DNA of 64,000 bases. Source: Impatiens glandulifera. Lineage: Eukaryota; Streptophyta; Magnoliopsida; Ericales; Balsaminaceae. Location of the stretch: NCBI RefSeq assembly GCF_907164915.1, contig NC_061868.1, forward strand, positions 22,377,819 through 22,441,818, read 5' to 3'. The notes beneath the pieces were generated by a model. It worked only from the letters and a program-made list of their open reading frames with translations, ran no database searches and was not told the origin of the DNA. Positions 36,020 through 47,359 of this stretch are shown here, piece by piece; position 1 is the stretch's first letter; the number at the start of each line of letters is the position of its first letter. The position numbers and the translations under genes were made by a program.

Positions 36020-38112
36020 TATTATATTATAAAATAAAGTGAAATAATATTTTTGTCCTAATAAGAAAAACATAAATATGTGGCTAATAAAAGTTGTGTG
36101 TGCCTACTTAAAATAATGGATAATTTTGTTGTTTTCTCTTCTTTTTTAAATTTAATAAATTGTAACTTAATAATGAATTAGAGAATTCATGACAATGAAT
36201 AATGAATTGTTAATGATAATATTTTAATTTTATTTTGTATGTAATTAATAAATTAAAAAAAGACTGTAAAATAACAATAATTTGATGATTTAAGTTAACA
36301 AAAATTAATAATTTATTCAATTTATTCTTAATTATTAAATTAAATATAGTATTAAAATAATATTAAATCTGATAAAAATTTTGTTTTCGTAAATATTAGT
36401 GAATGAAAGTTGTAAATAAATGTTTGGAAAGTTATTTCGGACTTGGCTTTAAACATCATATTCTACACATTCTATTTATTTTTAACTTAACAAAGAGGTG
36501 ACCAATCAAAAGTCCTTGATCAAACACAAGGGAAGGGAAAGGCCATATAAATTGGTCTCTCGAGAGGAAGTCATTGTGCATTTTTCATTAATTTTATTTT
36601 TTTTAGAAAAGTTGTTCTATGACCTTCAAGACAGAATCAGACCAATAACTCCCTATCTTCTAGTTATAGGTTCAAGTATAAATACTACTGTTTCAAGCTT
36701 TTTCACCTGTATTTGAGTGATTTTTTTACATTTTCTTTTATTATCCTTGATAGTCATTTTTTAGAATTCATTTTAAACAAAAATTTCAATCTTATCATTT
36801 TATAATCTTAACCATTTTTATTTTGGTTTTGGTGAAGATAATTTATATTTATTTAAATATTAAATATTGAAAATATAATTTAATTTCATTATAAGTAAGG
36901 AAGAATAATGAGACATATACATAAACATATTAAAAATTATTTAGATAAGAAATAAAGTCATAGTAATAAGAGGAAGAGATGTTGACGATATGTTTAATAA
37001 CCTCCACACCAGAGTAGTAAAGATAATGCTTTTGCCCGATCATTGATTATATATATATATATATATTATGAAAGGACACTATGTAAATTATATATAATAT
37101 TTTTCAAAATTAAATAAAAATTAAATATTGATTTTATACCAAAGTTTACAATAAGTTTCATTTATAATACAAAATTTTAAATATTATTATTTGCATCAAA
37201 ATAATATTTATAATTACGCATCTAAGAAGACATAATATAAATTAGACCAACACAACCACTTTTTAAGTATGTTTTTATTAAAAATATTAAAATTTACTTA
37301 AAATATTTTACATAAATATTCTTAACCTTTATTTTTATCAACATTTTTTTCTTCTAAATTTAAAAAAATATAAAATCCTAAATTTTGTATGAAAAATCAT
37401 GAAATTTTGTTAGTGATTCAATAAAGTTTTTATATATATATTTTTCTTTTAAATTTATTTTATAATGTTTAGTAATAACTAATAGAACTATATCTCATTA
37501 TTTCCTCTATGTATGTAGTTAAAGCAGTAATAGATTTGTTTTGCCTCAAAATAATTTTAATTCGAAGTAACAGAATATATCAAATATTTGGAAATAAGGA
37601 GTTAATTTTTATTTCTATTTTGGTTAGACATATTAAATTTACTATGTTAATTTCAATAGATAATATTTAATTTATTTGATTGTATTTTCAATATTTAATA
37701 TTTTACTATTTAAGCTACTTTATTGTAAATTTTAGCATATTTTAAAAATATAACTAATCTAATTAAATATAATAATTAAAACTGAATTAAAATTTTCTAT
37801 AATTTTTTAAATATAGATATTGAATCATAAATAAAATTTAATTAGGATGATACTTAAATTAAAATTCTAATTATAAAATCGTCTATAATCCAAACACATC
37901 CTAAATAATTTTCGAAAAAATAAGAAATAAATTAGATACCTAAATTCTAAATAAATACAATAATTCAATTAAGAAAAAATAAGTATTAAGGAATAACATT
38001 TTCATGATATAATATAGGTCATTAATCTTGTATAGTAACAATTTTGAAAAGAGATGAGTCACCGATCTTTTCAAACACGGCGACTTTATCGTGTATTTTC
38101 AATAATCCTATC
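36020..38112. repeat. Copy C of the ~2-kb dispersed repeat, with a ~285-bp insertion
   Basis: Colinear with copies A and B (ATAAATATGTGGCTAATAAA, ATTATCCTTGATAGTCATT, AAAAAATAAGTATTAAGG, GATGAGTCACCGATCTTTTC). Bases ~36437-36720 are absent from the other two copies. That insertion has a 72-residue frame (36498-36716) with no known family. Homology with copy B ends at about 38112, where exon-like sequence begins. Confidence 0.75.
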
Positions 38113-38419
38113 CATTAAAACTTCATCATAATTGGAATTTGAAACTTACAGACTTTCGACACCAGCAAACACTTATAGGAGACTTGATTGACATCTTCAA
38201 ACTGTCAATAGATGCAATAAAAATTATTCCATGGATCTATATGAGTTATTATTTATATCATCTATATAAGTCACATAACGTTTTCGGTTAGTTTATAGAA
38301 TTTAATTATAACAGAAGGCAATAGATATAAAAGTCAAATATCCTCTCATTTCAGTTCTACATCATATTTCAATATTTAGAATAAATGAATAAAACTGAAT
38401 GTAAACACAAATGCATACC

Positions 38420-38472
38420 TTAGGCCCACTCCCTATTGCCTCTTCATCCAAGGCTCCACCATCTGCAGAAAC
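38420..38472 (-). pseudogene. Captured exon, gene unknown (53 nt)
   Basis: On the minus strand a CTTTCAG acceptor and a GTATGC donor bracket a 53-nt exon reading VSADGGALDEEAIGSGPK. It joins in phase to the exon at 38601-38703. I do not recognise the gene. Confidence 0.45.
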
Positions 38473-38600
38473 TGAAAGAAGTACATAGCATTTTCAAAAT
38501 GTTTGAGGTTTATATATGTATGGTAAACATCTAACTCACATCAGTATTACCAATACCTGGATGTTTTTCTTAGAACTAATAAAATTGAAATACCAGTTTA

Positions 38601-38703
38601 CCTGTCTTTCCCTTTGAACCAGTTTTCATGCTAAAGGGTCTTTTGTTACTTGGCCATGGGACAACATCAATGTTCTGCTAAACCCGTTTAGGGCCCATTC
38701 CTC
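38601..38703 (-). pseudogene. Captured exon, gene unknown (103 nt, one stop)
   Basis: Minus strand; acceptor ATGCAG, donor GTAAAC. It reads GMGPKRV, stop, then QNIDVVPWPSNKRPF and SMKTGSKGKT. Together with the 38420-38472 exon it makes one continuous frame apart from the stop, so both probably come from the same host gene. The source is not identified. Confidence 0.45.
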
Positions 38704-39046
38704 CTGCATTAATAGAAGACATTTTTATCCCAAATGACCATATTCATATGAAATAATGTTGGAGCGGGTATTGAAATTAGATGAGAGGGGAATGGTTGAG
38801 TTTTGAAACTGTAGGACAGTCATAAAATTTGCATATTTCTCTTATGTCATTTTTATTTTACTTAAAGTTCAGAAATGAATAACCAAATTATCAAATTCTA
38901 AAGACAAAAGTATTAAAAATATTATTCATACAAAACACACCTCAATGATCCCCATTACCAAACCAATAGGATCCACACAGATGATAAAATAGACTGAAAT
39001 GGTATTTCAAAATGAAGCAAAAGCGGCAGTAGAATTTTATACTTAC

Positions 39047-40475
39047 AAACAGCAATGATGGTGGCTCCAAAATTACTATCACTCACTTTACTTATTGAAC
39101 CTAGACAGGCCCCAGCAAGTAATAGGATGAGATAATCGATTGCTTGCCCATTGGAATCTCGTAAGCGTTGCTTTCCAATCCTGCGCATGAAATAGAGAAT
39201 TCAAGTTGGAGCAATTATAGAAACAATAGAATGCATTCTAATAAGTAACTGAATCAATAAAAATAAATAAGCCTTGTAATACATTGTATTGTTATAAGAG
39301 TTACATTTACCTTCCGAGGAAATATTTATATTGGTGCAAAATGCCTAGAGTTCTACGGTTAGATTGATCATGGAACCTTAAGAAGCTGTGGTGTAAAATA
39401 TCACGTTTAACTTCAAGATGACTGACCATATCCTGCCAAACTTCTCCAGCGAAAGATTGATCGCCAGCATCTGTATCAACAGAGCTCATTCTAACAATAT
39501 GATCACCACTGCCTTCTGAAGATAAACCATTTCCAACGCCATCCTGCTGCATATCTGCAGGTACTGGATAGCCTTTGTGAAGCATCCATCTAAGAGGAAG
39601 CTCTTTGTAACTAACCATAGAACTTGAACTTGGGTTCACCATACCCTCTAAGAAATCGATAAAATGATCAGGCGGGTTTACACGATCTGGTACAATTATT
39701 CCAAGGCCTGCAAAATACTCCTCTACAGTTCTTACTGGTCCGTGGTATGCAGTCAAACCACCTTTAGCCAAAAGTATCAGATCGTCGAACATTTTGAACA
39801 AAGAGTTCTGAAACCAGAAATATTTCTTTGTTAGGTTGAGAGAAACCAATATAAATGAGTAGTTCAAGATTAATTAGAATATAGGGTGTTTTTATCATCA
39901 ACTTTTGTCATGTTGACAATATCAATACCAAAAATATACCTTTGTTATTTTTGTCAAAAATCATTTTAAAAGATAGTTTGATTCATCTAAAAACAAATCT
40001 CTATACCTAATAAGACAAAAAAAACACTAGAAATTGGATCATGATTAGAAAATAATTTGTATACAAATGAAGCAACAAAAATCATACTATAATCTTGATC
40101 GTGATCACAAAAATCTTATATTAAAAAAAAAAAAAACTTTCAGTTTAGGCAATTTTTCAAACAGCCTTAATATCATACCTTGGCTGATGTAAAACCATGC
40201 AGATGTTCACTCCTGCTAGAGCTTCATGACGAAGTGCTCTAAGAAGTAGTTGAGATGATGAGCTGTCCAAACCAGATGTAGGTTCGTCCAAGATCAAAAG
40301 TGATGGTTCCATTACCATTTCCGACCCGACATTCACTCTCTTCCTTTGACCACCAGAGATTCCTCGCTTCTCTACTGTTCCTACCAAAGAATCCCGCACA
40401 GCTTGCAATCCCAAGGATTCGATAACTCTTTCAACAATCAAAACTTTATCTTCTTTGGGCAAGTTTGCTGAAAGC
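39047..40475 (-). pseudogene. ABCG28-type half-size ABC transporter fragment (three exons)
   Basis: Minus-strand exons in order: 40475-40179, 39807-39311, 39180-39047, all with GT/AG introns. The first encodes [19 protein letters not shown], the ABC signature [12 protein letters not shown], Walker [13 protein letters not shown] and the H-loop VLHQP. The second starts LFKMFDDLILLAKGG and runs through VNPPDHFIDFLEG to KYFLGR. The third reads IGKQRLRD...[18 protein letters not shown]. The order and wording fit the plant ABCG24/ABCG28 class, a membrane ATPase. Walker A and most membrane segments are missing. The junction of the first and second exons appears out of frame by one base. I take it as a captured gene fragment, not a working gene. 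Confidence 0.8.
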
Positions 40476-40596
40476 CTTCAATTAGGCACATAAAGGGAAA
40501 CTAGAATTAGAACAAAAAAAAGCTGATGGAAATAGACAATGAAGACAAAAAGAAGTTTGTTGCCTTGAACTTTTATAGTGGTGAAATGTGGGTTGA

Positions 40597-40658
40597 TTTG
40601 GTATATGGAACGAGGAAGACGTAAAACGCAGCGATTGAACCTAATAGCAGGTCGTAAC
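40597..40658 (-). pseudogene. ALG12-type mannosyltransferase exon fragment
   Basis: After a TTCTTAG acceptor the minus strand reads (G)YDLLLGSIAAFYVFLVPYTK. This resembles the N-terminal membrane segment of plant ALG12, the ER alpha-1,6-mannosyltransferase of N-glycan precursor assembly. The frame ends soon after and no donor is kept. It is only ~20 residues, so the name is tentative. It lies between fragments of two other genes on the same strand. Confidence 0.5.
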
Positions 40659-40856
40659 CTAAGAAATGAAACCACAATTAATGTCGATTAACTTGAAAAC
40701 TCGTTAGGATACATAGTAATGGTACTGAAACATATCGTTAACTTGCCGTAATTGTGAACGCAAATCAAACCTTCATATCTGAGTTCACAACCCAGATATA
40801 AACTCTGAACTCAATGACAGGCTGAAAATATAACAGTCCTCTGTTTTTGTTAGTAC

Positions 40857-40958
40857 CTGCACTCCTCGGTCAAGCTTTTTGGTTTCTGGTTTGTAATCCA
40901 AACCACATCTGCCCCAACTCCGCGTAATAAAAAAGCTAGCTTGATTCATTGAACAGTC
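40857..40958 (-). pseudogene. GT4-like glycosyltransferase exon 2 fragment
   Basis: The minus strand reads KLAFLLRGVGADVVWITNQ. Then, after an apparent internal deletion with frame change, it reads KLDRGVQ and stops at a GTACTA donor. This matches the stretch that follows HELSLSGGP in the plant glycosyltransferase family recognised at 46778. The upstream part of the exon is decayed and has a stop. With exon 1 at 46778-46994 it forms one broken gene, now separated by a retrotransposon. Confidence 0.6.
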
Positions 40959-41216
40959 TTATACCAAATAATAATAATTTTCAATTATAACTTGGTCAAT
41001 TTTTAATATGATTGTGATTTTTCTAGAACAGTTTCCAAATAGGTTATACTGCATTTTATATATACAATGTAAGAGTTATACTTGACTTGTAGCTAAACCT
41101 AATACTTCAAGGAAAACGATTATCAACATGAACTACTAATCAAATACTATGCCGGCAAGTTTAAGTGAACTGTACTTCAAACCTTAGAGAGAGAGAGAGT
41201 GAGAGAGATATGAATT

Positions 41217-41654
41217 TGTAACGAATATAATTGCTCAATCCCTCGATGTACCTGTAACAGAAGAGTGAGTTGAAAGATGTACCTGTAACAGAAGAGTTGA
41301 AAGGGAGTAAACCTAGAAGAAGCGGCGAAGACTCAAAGGGAGAAACGGCTGTATAACAAATGAAACATAAACCTAATGTTAATATATTATATAAATATAT
41401 AAAAAAGTCCCTGAAGTTATGATAAAATTAAATAAAGTTATTATTATTCTTTTAATTAAAAACAAAAGTTATCAGATTACAAAGCTATTTATATAACTTT
41501 GATCCATCAGTATAAATTTGACTAATTTTTTCTATGAAGTTACATTTTCATCTCACCTTGTGTCTTCTTGGTTTCTTCCTTCTTCTTGCAACTCTTCTTA
41601 CTGTCTTCTCATCCCCTTCTTTCAATTCTCCAAATATTCCCTAGTATCGTCACA
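41217..41654 (+). repeat. 5' LTR of the Reina-like element
   Basis: Starts TGTAACGAATATAATTGCTC and ends AGTATCGTCACA. It contains two 27-bp units (GATGTACCTGTAACAGAAG...), the first with a 4-base insertion, against three in the 3' LTR. No clear TATA was assigned; TATTATATAAATATATAAA at about 41385-41403 is a candidate. Confidence 0.9.
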
Positions 41655-41655
41655 T

Positions 41656-41667
41656 TGGTATCAGAGC
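41656..41667 (+). other. Primer binding site (tRNA-iMet) of the Reina-like element
   Basis: TGGTATCAGAGC lies one base after the end of the 5' LTR. It matches the complement of the 3' end of plant initiator methionine tRNA. Confidence 0.9.
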
Positions 41668-41745
41668 TAAAAGACCCTCCGACCTCATTCAAATCTGTGC
41701 AATTTTTTTTTACTCATCAAGAAGCAACTTCAAGATCAGATCAAA

Positions 41746-44700
41746 ATGGTGGGAACTAGATCAAGATCAGATCCTGAAGAATCAAATACAGAAACAGACG
41801 AGTTATATGTTCGTGTCAACGTGCTCAACGAAAAGGTAAATAAGCAAATCAAAATGCTTGAGCATACCGAGGATTTAGTATACAAATTTGAATCCAAATG
41901 GACAGAACAACAAACAAGAACCGAGGAAACGATGAAACAAATATTATCAAGACTTGATGAACTTTCTAAAGACAATCAAGATCGAGATGCAAGACGTCAT
42001 CACGATCCTCAAGAACAACCTGCAGGCAATCCGGATCGAGATGGGAGACGTCATCACAATCCTCAAGAACAACGAGAATTCTATGATGTCAACAATTATG
42101 ATCGTAACCCAAGAGATAGGAATAATAGACCTTACCATATACACAAAAGTTTCACCAGAATCGACTTTCCTAAATTCGACGGCAATGATGTTGATGGATG
42201 GATTTATGCCGCTGAAGAGTTTTTTGAAGTCGATAATACTCCTCTTGATATTCAGCCAAGAATTGCTCGTCTACGTTTCAAAGATAAGGCAAGATTATGG
42301 TATACAAATTTTCGAAATCATTTAGATGCAAATTTTGTTATTACTTGGGATTTTCTTAAAACAGAAATTAAGAAAAAATTTGGACACACAATTTTTGATG
42401 ATCCTATGGGTGAACTAATGAATCTCAAACAAGTAGGTCCAATTAATGAGCATAACGATAAATTTATTGAGATTTCATATAGGCTTCCCCTAATGCCGAA
42501 TGATTACATGCTAAACTGTTACTTAGGTGGAATAAGAAAAGAAATTGCTAATTCTGTTAGACTTTTACATCCTAATTCATTGAATGATGCTATGGCAATG
42601 GCTAGAGTTCAAGAAACAACATATGATTCTTTAAAAGTCTATCTACATAATAATGGACCTCCCTTATTACCTACTCCTAAGCCAACAAAATTTGAATGGA
42701 ATAATAATAATCGTAGAAAGGATTATAAGAAATTGGATCCCAAGTTTATGGCAGAAAAAAGAGCAAAAAATGAGTGTTATTATTGTACTGAAAAATTTAA
42801 TTCTACTCATAAATGTAAAGGAGAATTTTATATGTTGGAAAACTCTGAACTTATAGATGAATCACAACCTGAATTACATGATCCACTAGCTGAAGATGTT
42901 GATGAATTATCGGGAATATCCTTGAATGCTATCAATGGTCCATCATCATATAGAACTCTTTGTCTTCCTGGAAAAATAGGAAAAATAAATGTTGAAATAC
43001 TAATCGATTCAGAAAGTACACATAATTTCATAAATTCTAAATGGCTTCCTCATATTAAAGACAAATTGATTAAAACATCTACCTTTTCAGTATCTATTGC
43101 TGATGGAAATCAATTACCTAGCTGTCTTATGTATCAACAGATATTATGCACTATACAGGATTATGAATTCATGACAGATCTTAGAGTACTAACAATGCCT
43201 AAATATGATGTTATATTAGGCATTGAATGGTTGGTGTCACTTTCAGACATACATTGTGATTTTTTACACCAAAAATTCTCATTCTTACATAAAAATGGTA
43301 GAGTCACTCTTAGAGGAAATTCTGATGCTGAAATCTGTAGTATTTTAGGAGCTCATAATTTTAACAAATATAAGAGACCCACTACTATACTAATTGATGA
43401 ACCTTTCAAACCTCATTTTTATTCCTTAGCCACAAATAATGAATATGACTTACCTAAGGAAAAACTTGATTCAATGTTAGACGAATTCCAAGAACTATTT
43501 CAAGAGCCAAAAGGATTACCTCCACATAGACCACATGATCATTGTATCCACCTAAAAGAGGGATCAACTCCAATTAGTCTTAGTCCATACAGATACTCTG
43601 CAATACAAAAAACAGAAATAGAAAAATTGGTATCTGAAATGTTGGAACAAGGAATTATTAAACATAATCATAGTGCTTTTGCAGCACCAATTATTCTGGT
43701 CAAGAAAAAAGATCACACTTGGCGTTTATGTGTTGACTATCGTAAATTAAATCATATGACAATTAAGAATAAATTTCATATTCCAATTATAGAGGAGCTT
43801 TTAGATGAATTACATGATAGTCAAATATATTCTAAGCTTGATCTTACAGCAGGATTCCACCAAATTAGAATGAACCCTAATGACACTCACAAAACAGCTT
43901 TTAGGACACATGAAGGACTATATGAATTTCTTGTTATGCCATTTGGTCTTACTAATGCTCCTTCTACATTTCAGAGTTTAATGAACACTATATTTAAGCC
44001 TTATCTTCGAAAATTTATATTAGTGTTCTTTGATGATATATTGATTTATAGTATAACATGGCATGATCATCTAATGCACTTAAGAATAGTTTTTGATACC
44101 TTAAAACATCATAATCTGTTTTTAAAGAGATCTAAATGTACATTTGCATGTAAAAAGATAGACTATTTGGGACATATTATTTCTGCTCAAGGAGTTGAGG
44201 CTGATCCTGATAAGATAAGTGCTATGCAAAATTGGCCTATACCATTTACGCTCAAACTTTTAAGAGGCTTTTTAGGTCTAACAGGGTACTATAGAAGATT
44301 TATTTGTAATTATGGTCTTATAGCTAAACCTTTAGTGAATTTATTAAAGAAAGACAGTTTTAAATGGACCAACGAATCAAAAATAGCTTTTACAAATATT
44401 AAAAATGCCATGTGTTCACCCCCAGTTCTAGGACTCCCAGATTTTAAAGAGACATTTATAGTAGACACTGACGCAAGTAATGTAGGCATGGGTGCAGTTC
44501 TCATACAAAAAAATAGACCAATTGCTTACATTAGCAAAGCTTTAGCTCATTCTAACAAACTATTACCTACATACGAAAAAGAGCTACTAGCTTTAATATT
44601 TGCAGTTAAAAAATGGAAGTCCTATCTACAATTTAAACCTTTCATCATAAAAACAGATCATGAGCCCCTTAAATACCTTTTAAAATAAAGAATTCATACA

Positions 44701-46473
44701 ATTAGTCAAGAAAAGTGGCTCTACAAATTATTAGGATTTGATTTTACAGTTATGTACAAGAAAGGAAAGGAAAACATAGTGGCAGATGCCCTCTCAAAAA
44801 GAGAAGGGCAATTGTGGGCTTTCTCTATATACCAATCTCCTATTATTGACCAAATTACAGAATCATGGACAACTGACATAAATATGCAAGGGATAATTTT
44901 ATACTTAAAAAACAATCCAAATTCTCATCCAGATTTTACCTACCTAGACAACCAACTTAGAAGAAATGGCAAATTGGTAGTTGGTTACAATAAAAGATTA
45001 AGACAGGAATTAATTGAGTCTATGCATTCTTCCCCCGTGGGAGGACATTCTGGAGTGCTTGCAACTTCCAAAAGAATGCAATTGGCCTATTTTTGGAAAG
45101 GAATGTTAAAAGATATAAGAGAATTTTTTCGAAATTGCAATATTTGTCAAATCAATAAAACTAGTAATACACTCCCTAATGGTCTTTTGCAACCTATTCC
45201 TATTCCTAATCTTATTTGGACTGAAATATCTATGGATTTTATAGAAGGATTACCTAAATCTCAAGGCAAAACTGTTATATTTGTAGTTGTTGACAGACTT
45301 TCAAAAATGGCACATTTTATGCCAATTAAACATCCTTATTCTGCCCAAACAATTGCTACTGCTTTTCTTGATTCGATTTTCAGGTTACATGGAATGCCTC
45401 AAATCATTATAAGCGATAGAGATAAAGTGTTTTTAAGTTCATTTTGGAAAACATTCTTAAAACTACAAGGAATTACTCAAGCTTTATCTACAGCCTATCA
45501 TCCACAAATAGACGGACAAACGGAAATCATTAACAAATGTTTAGAGACATATCTTAGATGTATGGTGGGACAACAACCAAATTTGTGGGTTAAATGGTTA
45601 CCTTTATCGGAATGGTGGTACAACACAAATTTTCATTCAGCAATTGGTGTATCTCCATTTGAACTGGTATATGGTCACCCTCCTCCCGTTCATGTACCAT
45701 ACTTAGCAGGGGACTCCACTAACGAAAATGTAGACAAAAGCCTGCAAGCACGAGAAAAAGCAATTAGTTTAGCCAAGTTCCACCTCTTAAGAGCACAAAA
45801 TAGGATGAAACAAAACTATGATAAAAAACACAAATTTGCAGTACTGGAAGTAGGAGAAAAAGTATACCTGAAAGCTCATCCATATCGACAGCTTACAATG
45901 ACTCAGGAACGGCATCACAAACTTCGACCTAAATTTTATGGTTCATTCAAGATCATTGACAAGGTTGGTCAGGTAGCGTATCGAATTGAACTTCCACCCA
46001 ATGCCAAAATTCACAACGTCTTTCATATCTCGCAATTGAAGAAACAAATCGGGAATAATCTCACGACTCCAGATCTATCAGACATAAACGATTCTACACA
46101 TATACCGACAGCAATATTAGATGAAAGATTTACTTTGAGAAACGGAGAGACAATTCACCAAATATTAGTTCAAAGAAGCGACAACAAACCTGATAATGCT
46201 TGCTGGGAAGATGCTGACCAGATTGCGACAGATTATCCAGATCTTAGCTGGAAAACCAAAGGGAGACGAAGAAGGCGCCGTGGTCGTCCGCCTTCAAATG
46301 GAGGGAGTATTGTAACGAATATAATTGCTCAATCCCTCGATGTACCTGTAACAGAAGAGTTGAAAGATGTACCTGTAACAGAAGAGTTGAAAGATGTACC
46401 TGTAACAGAAGAGTTGAAAGGGAGTAAACCTAGAAGAAGCGGCAAAGACTCAAAGGGAGAAACGACTGTATAA
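41746..46473 (+). pseudogene. Gag-pol polyprotein of the Reina-like chromovirus (single in-frame stop)
   Basis: One frame from ATG 41746 to TAA 46473 (1575 codons), broken only by a TAA at 44686-44688. Domains: gag; a CCHC-like knuckle (CYYC...H-K-C, about residues 345-358); aspartic protease with LIDSES where the family has DSG, so the glycine next to the catalytic Asp is replaced by Glu; RT with LVFFDDILIYS; RNase H (VDTDAS, YEKELLAL). The stop follows KYLLK in RNase H. After it come the integrase zinc finger, a DDE core (Asp in SMDFIEG, Asp in ISDRDKV, Glu in YHPQIDGQTE), and a C-terminal chromodomain (AILDERF, ILVQRS, CWEDADQI). The frame then continues into the 3' LTR, ending in three DVPVTEELK repeats. 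Reverse transcription and integration functions are recognisable; the stop and protease change probably inactivate this copy. Confidence 0.9.
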
Positions 46474-46768
46474 CAAATGAAACATAAACCTAATGTTAAT
46501 ATATTATATAAATATATAAAAAAGTCCCTGAAGTTATGATAAAATTAAATAAAGTTATTATTCTTTTAATTAAAAACAAAAGTTATCAGATTACAAAGCT
46601 ATTTATATAACTTTGATCCATCAGTGTAAATTTGACTAATTTTTTCTATGAAGTTACATTTTCATCTCACCTTGTGTCTTCTTGGTTTCTTCCTTCTTCT
46701 TGCAACTCTTCTTACTGTCTTCTCATCCCCTTCTTTCAATTCTCCAAATATTCCCTAGTATTGTCACA
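46311..46768 (+). repeat. 3' LTR of the Reina-like element
   Basis: Starts TGTAACGAATATAATTGCTC after the purine-rich GGAGGGAG and ends AGTATTGTCACA. Its first ~163 bases are also coding, as the end of gag-pol. It has three 27-bp units against two in the 5' LTR. Confidence 0.9.
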
Positions 46769-46777
46769 GAATTGTAC

Positions 46778-47015
46778 CAGAAAGTGAAAGCTCGTGAGAG
46801 ACCAAGAGGCCGAGCTTCAATTTCATGAAATTGAGCGGATTCGGCAAACTGTCGATCTGCTTAGATGTCATCCGAATCCGATTTTCAATGGTATCTTCGT
46901 AGCAGCGTTGAGTTACACAAGAATGAGAGGAAGTTGTAAAGAAAAGTATGACGGTTGCAAGAGAGAAGAGCGAGATGATCACTAGAGCGGCCATTTCTTT
47001 GTCAATAATATCCAC
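46778..47015 (-). pseudogene. GT4-like glycosyltransferase exon 1 (captured or stranded)
   Basis: Minus strand. The ATG at 47015 or, more likely, 46994 (MAALVIISLFSLATVILFF) gives an N-terminal hydrophobic anchor, as in Golgi type II proteins. A linker follows, then FMKLKLGLLVSHELSLSG, and a GTACAA donor at 46777. LVSHELSLSG is a strongly conserved block of a plant family of GT4/UDP-glycosyltransferase-like proteins, where it continues GGPLLLMELAFLLR. The matching next exon is 40857-40958, on the other side of the inserted chromovirus. The rest of the gene (nucleotide-sugar-binding domain) is absent. Confidence 0.65.
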
Positions 47016-47359
47016 ACCGTCGTCGTCAATTGCTTAGCCATTCCTCTTTGTCAATCCTATTATAACCACAGCGTTGATATGATCTGAAATTTCTTTGATA
47101 GAGAAAAGGAATACTTCATCGAAGGCACTTCTGAGATTAGCGAATTCCTTACCGCGATCGAGATTTGTATTCAGATCAGATTTGGATTCCTATTGAGATC
47201 AGATTTGGATTCCTATTTGTGAGGCTGGAAAGAAGTCGGAGAAGATGAAATTAAAGGAGGAGAAAGGGTTTTAAGCGATTGGATTAAACCAATCGCGGAT
47301 ATGGTTATTAATTGCGATTGGATCTTAAACTAATCGTCAATATGATTATTAATTGCGAT
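47016..47359 (-). other. 5'-flank of the glycosyltransferase exon, no other gene
   Basis: On the minus strand this looks like an untranslated leader (CT-rich stretch, upstream short frames). There is a duplicated GATCAGATTTGGATTCCTAT (about 47176-47216) and a set of AATCGC/GCGATT inverted motifs (47275-47365). It may be original promoter or leader that came with the exon. Confidence 0.4.

Larger units (their letters stand above)
41217..46768 (+). mobile_element. Reina-like Ty3/gypsy chromovirus, nearly complete, TSD GAATT
   Basis: A 5552-bp element bounded by LTRs of 438 and 458 bp that differ by little more than one 27-bp unit, with GAATT at 41212-41216 and 46769-46773. The order is LTR, tRNA-iMet-type PBS, one gag-pol frame with chromodomain, PPT, LTR. 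The small size, short LTRs and C-terminal chromodomain point to the Reina clade. It sits in the first intron of the captured glycosyltransferase fragment, a few bases from the splice donor, so it came after that fragment was in place. Confidence 0.9.

Noticed and set aside
39047..40475. Functional ABC transporter gene
   Set aside because: Walker A and most transmembrane exons are absent, one exon junction seems out of frame, and neighbouring exons belong to other genes.
41736..42144. Minus-strand Ser/Val-rich ORFs under gag
   Set aside because: Antisense shadows of the Reina-like gag frame; composition is explained by its codons.
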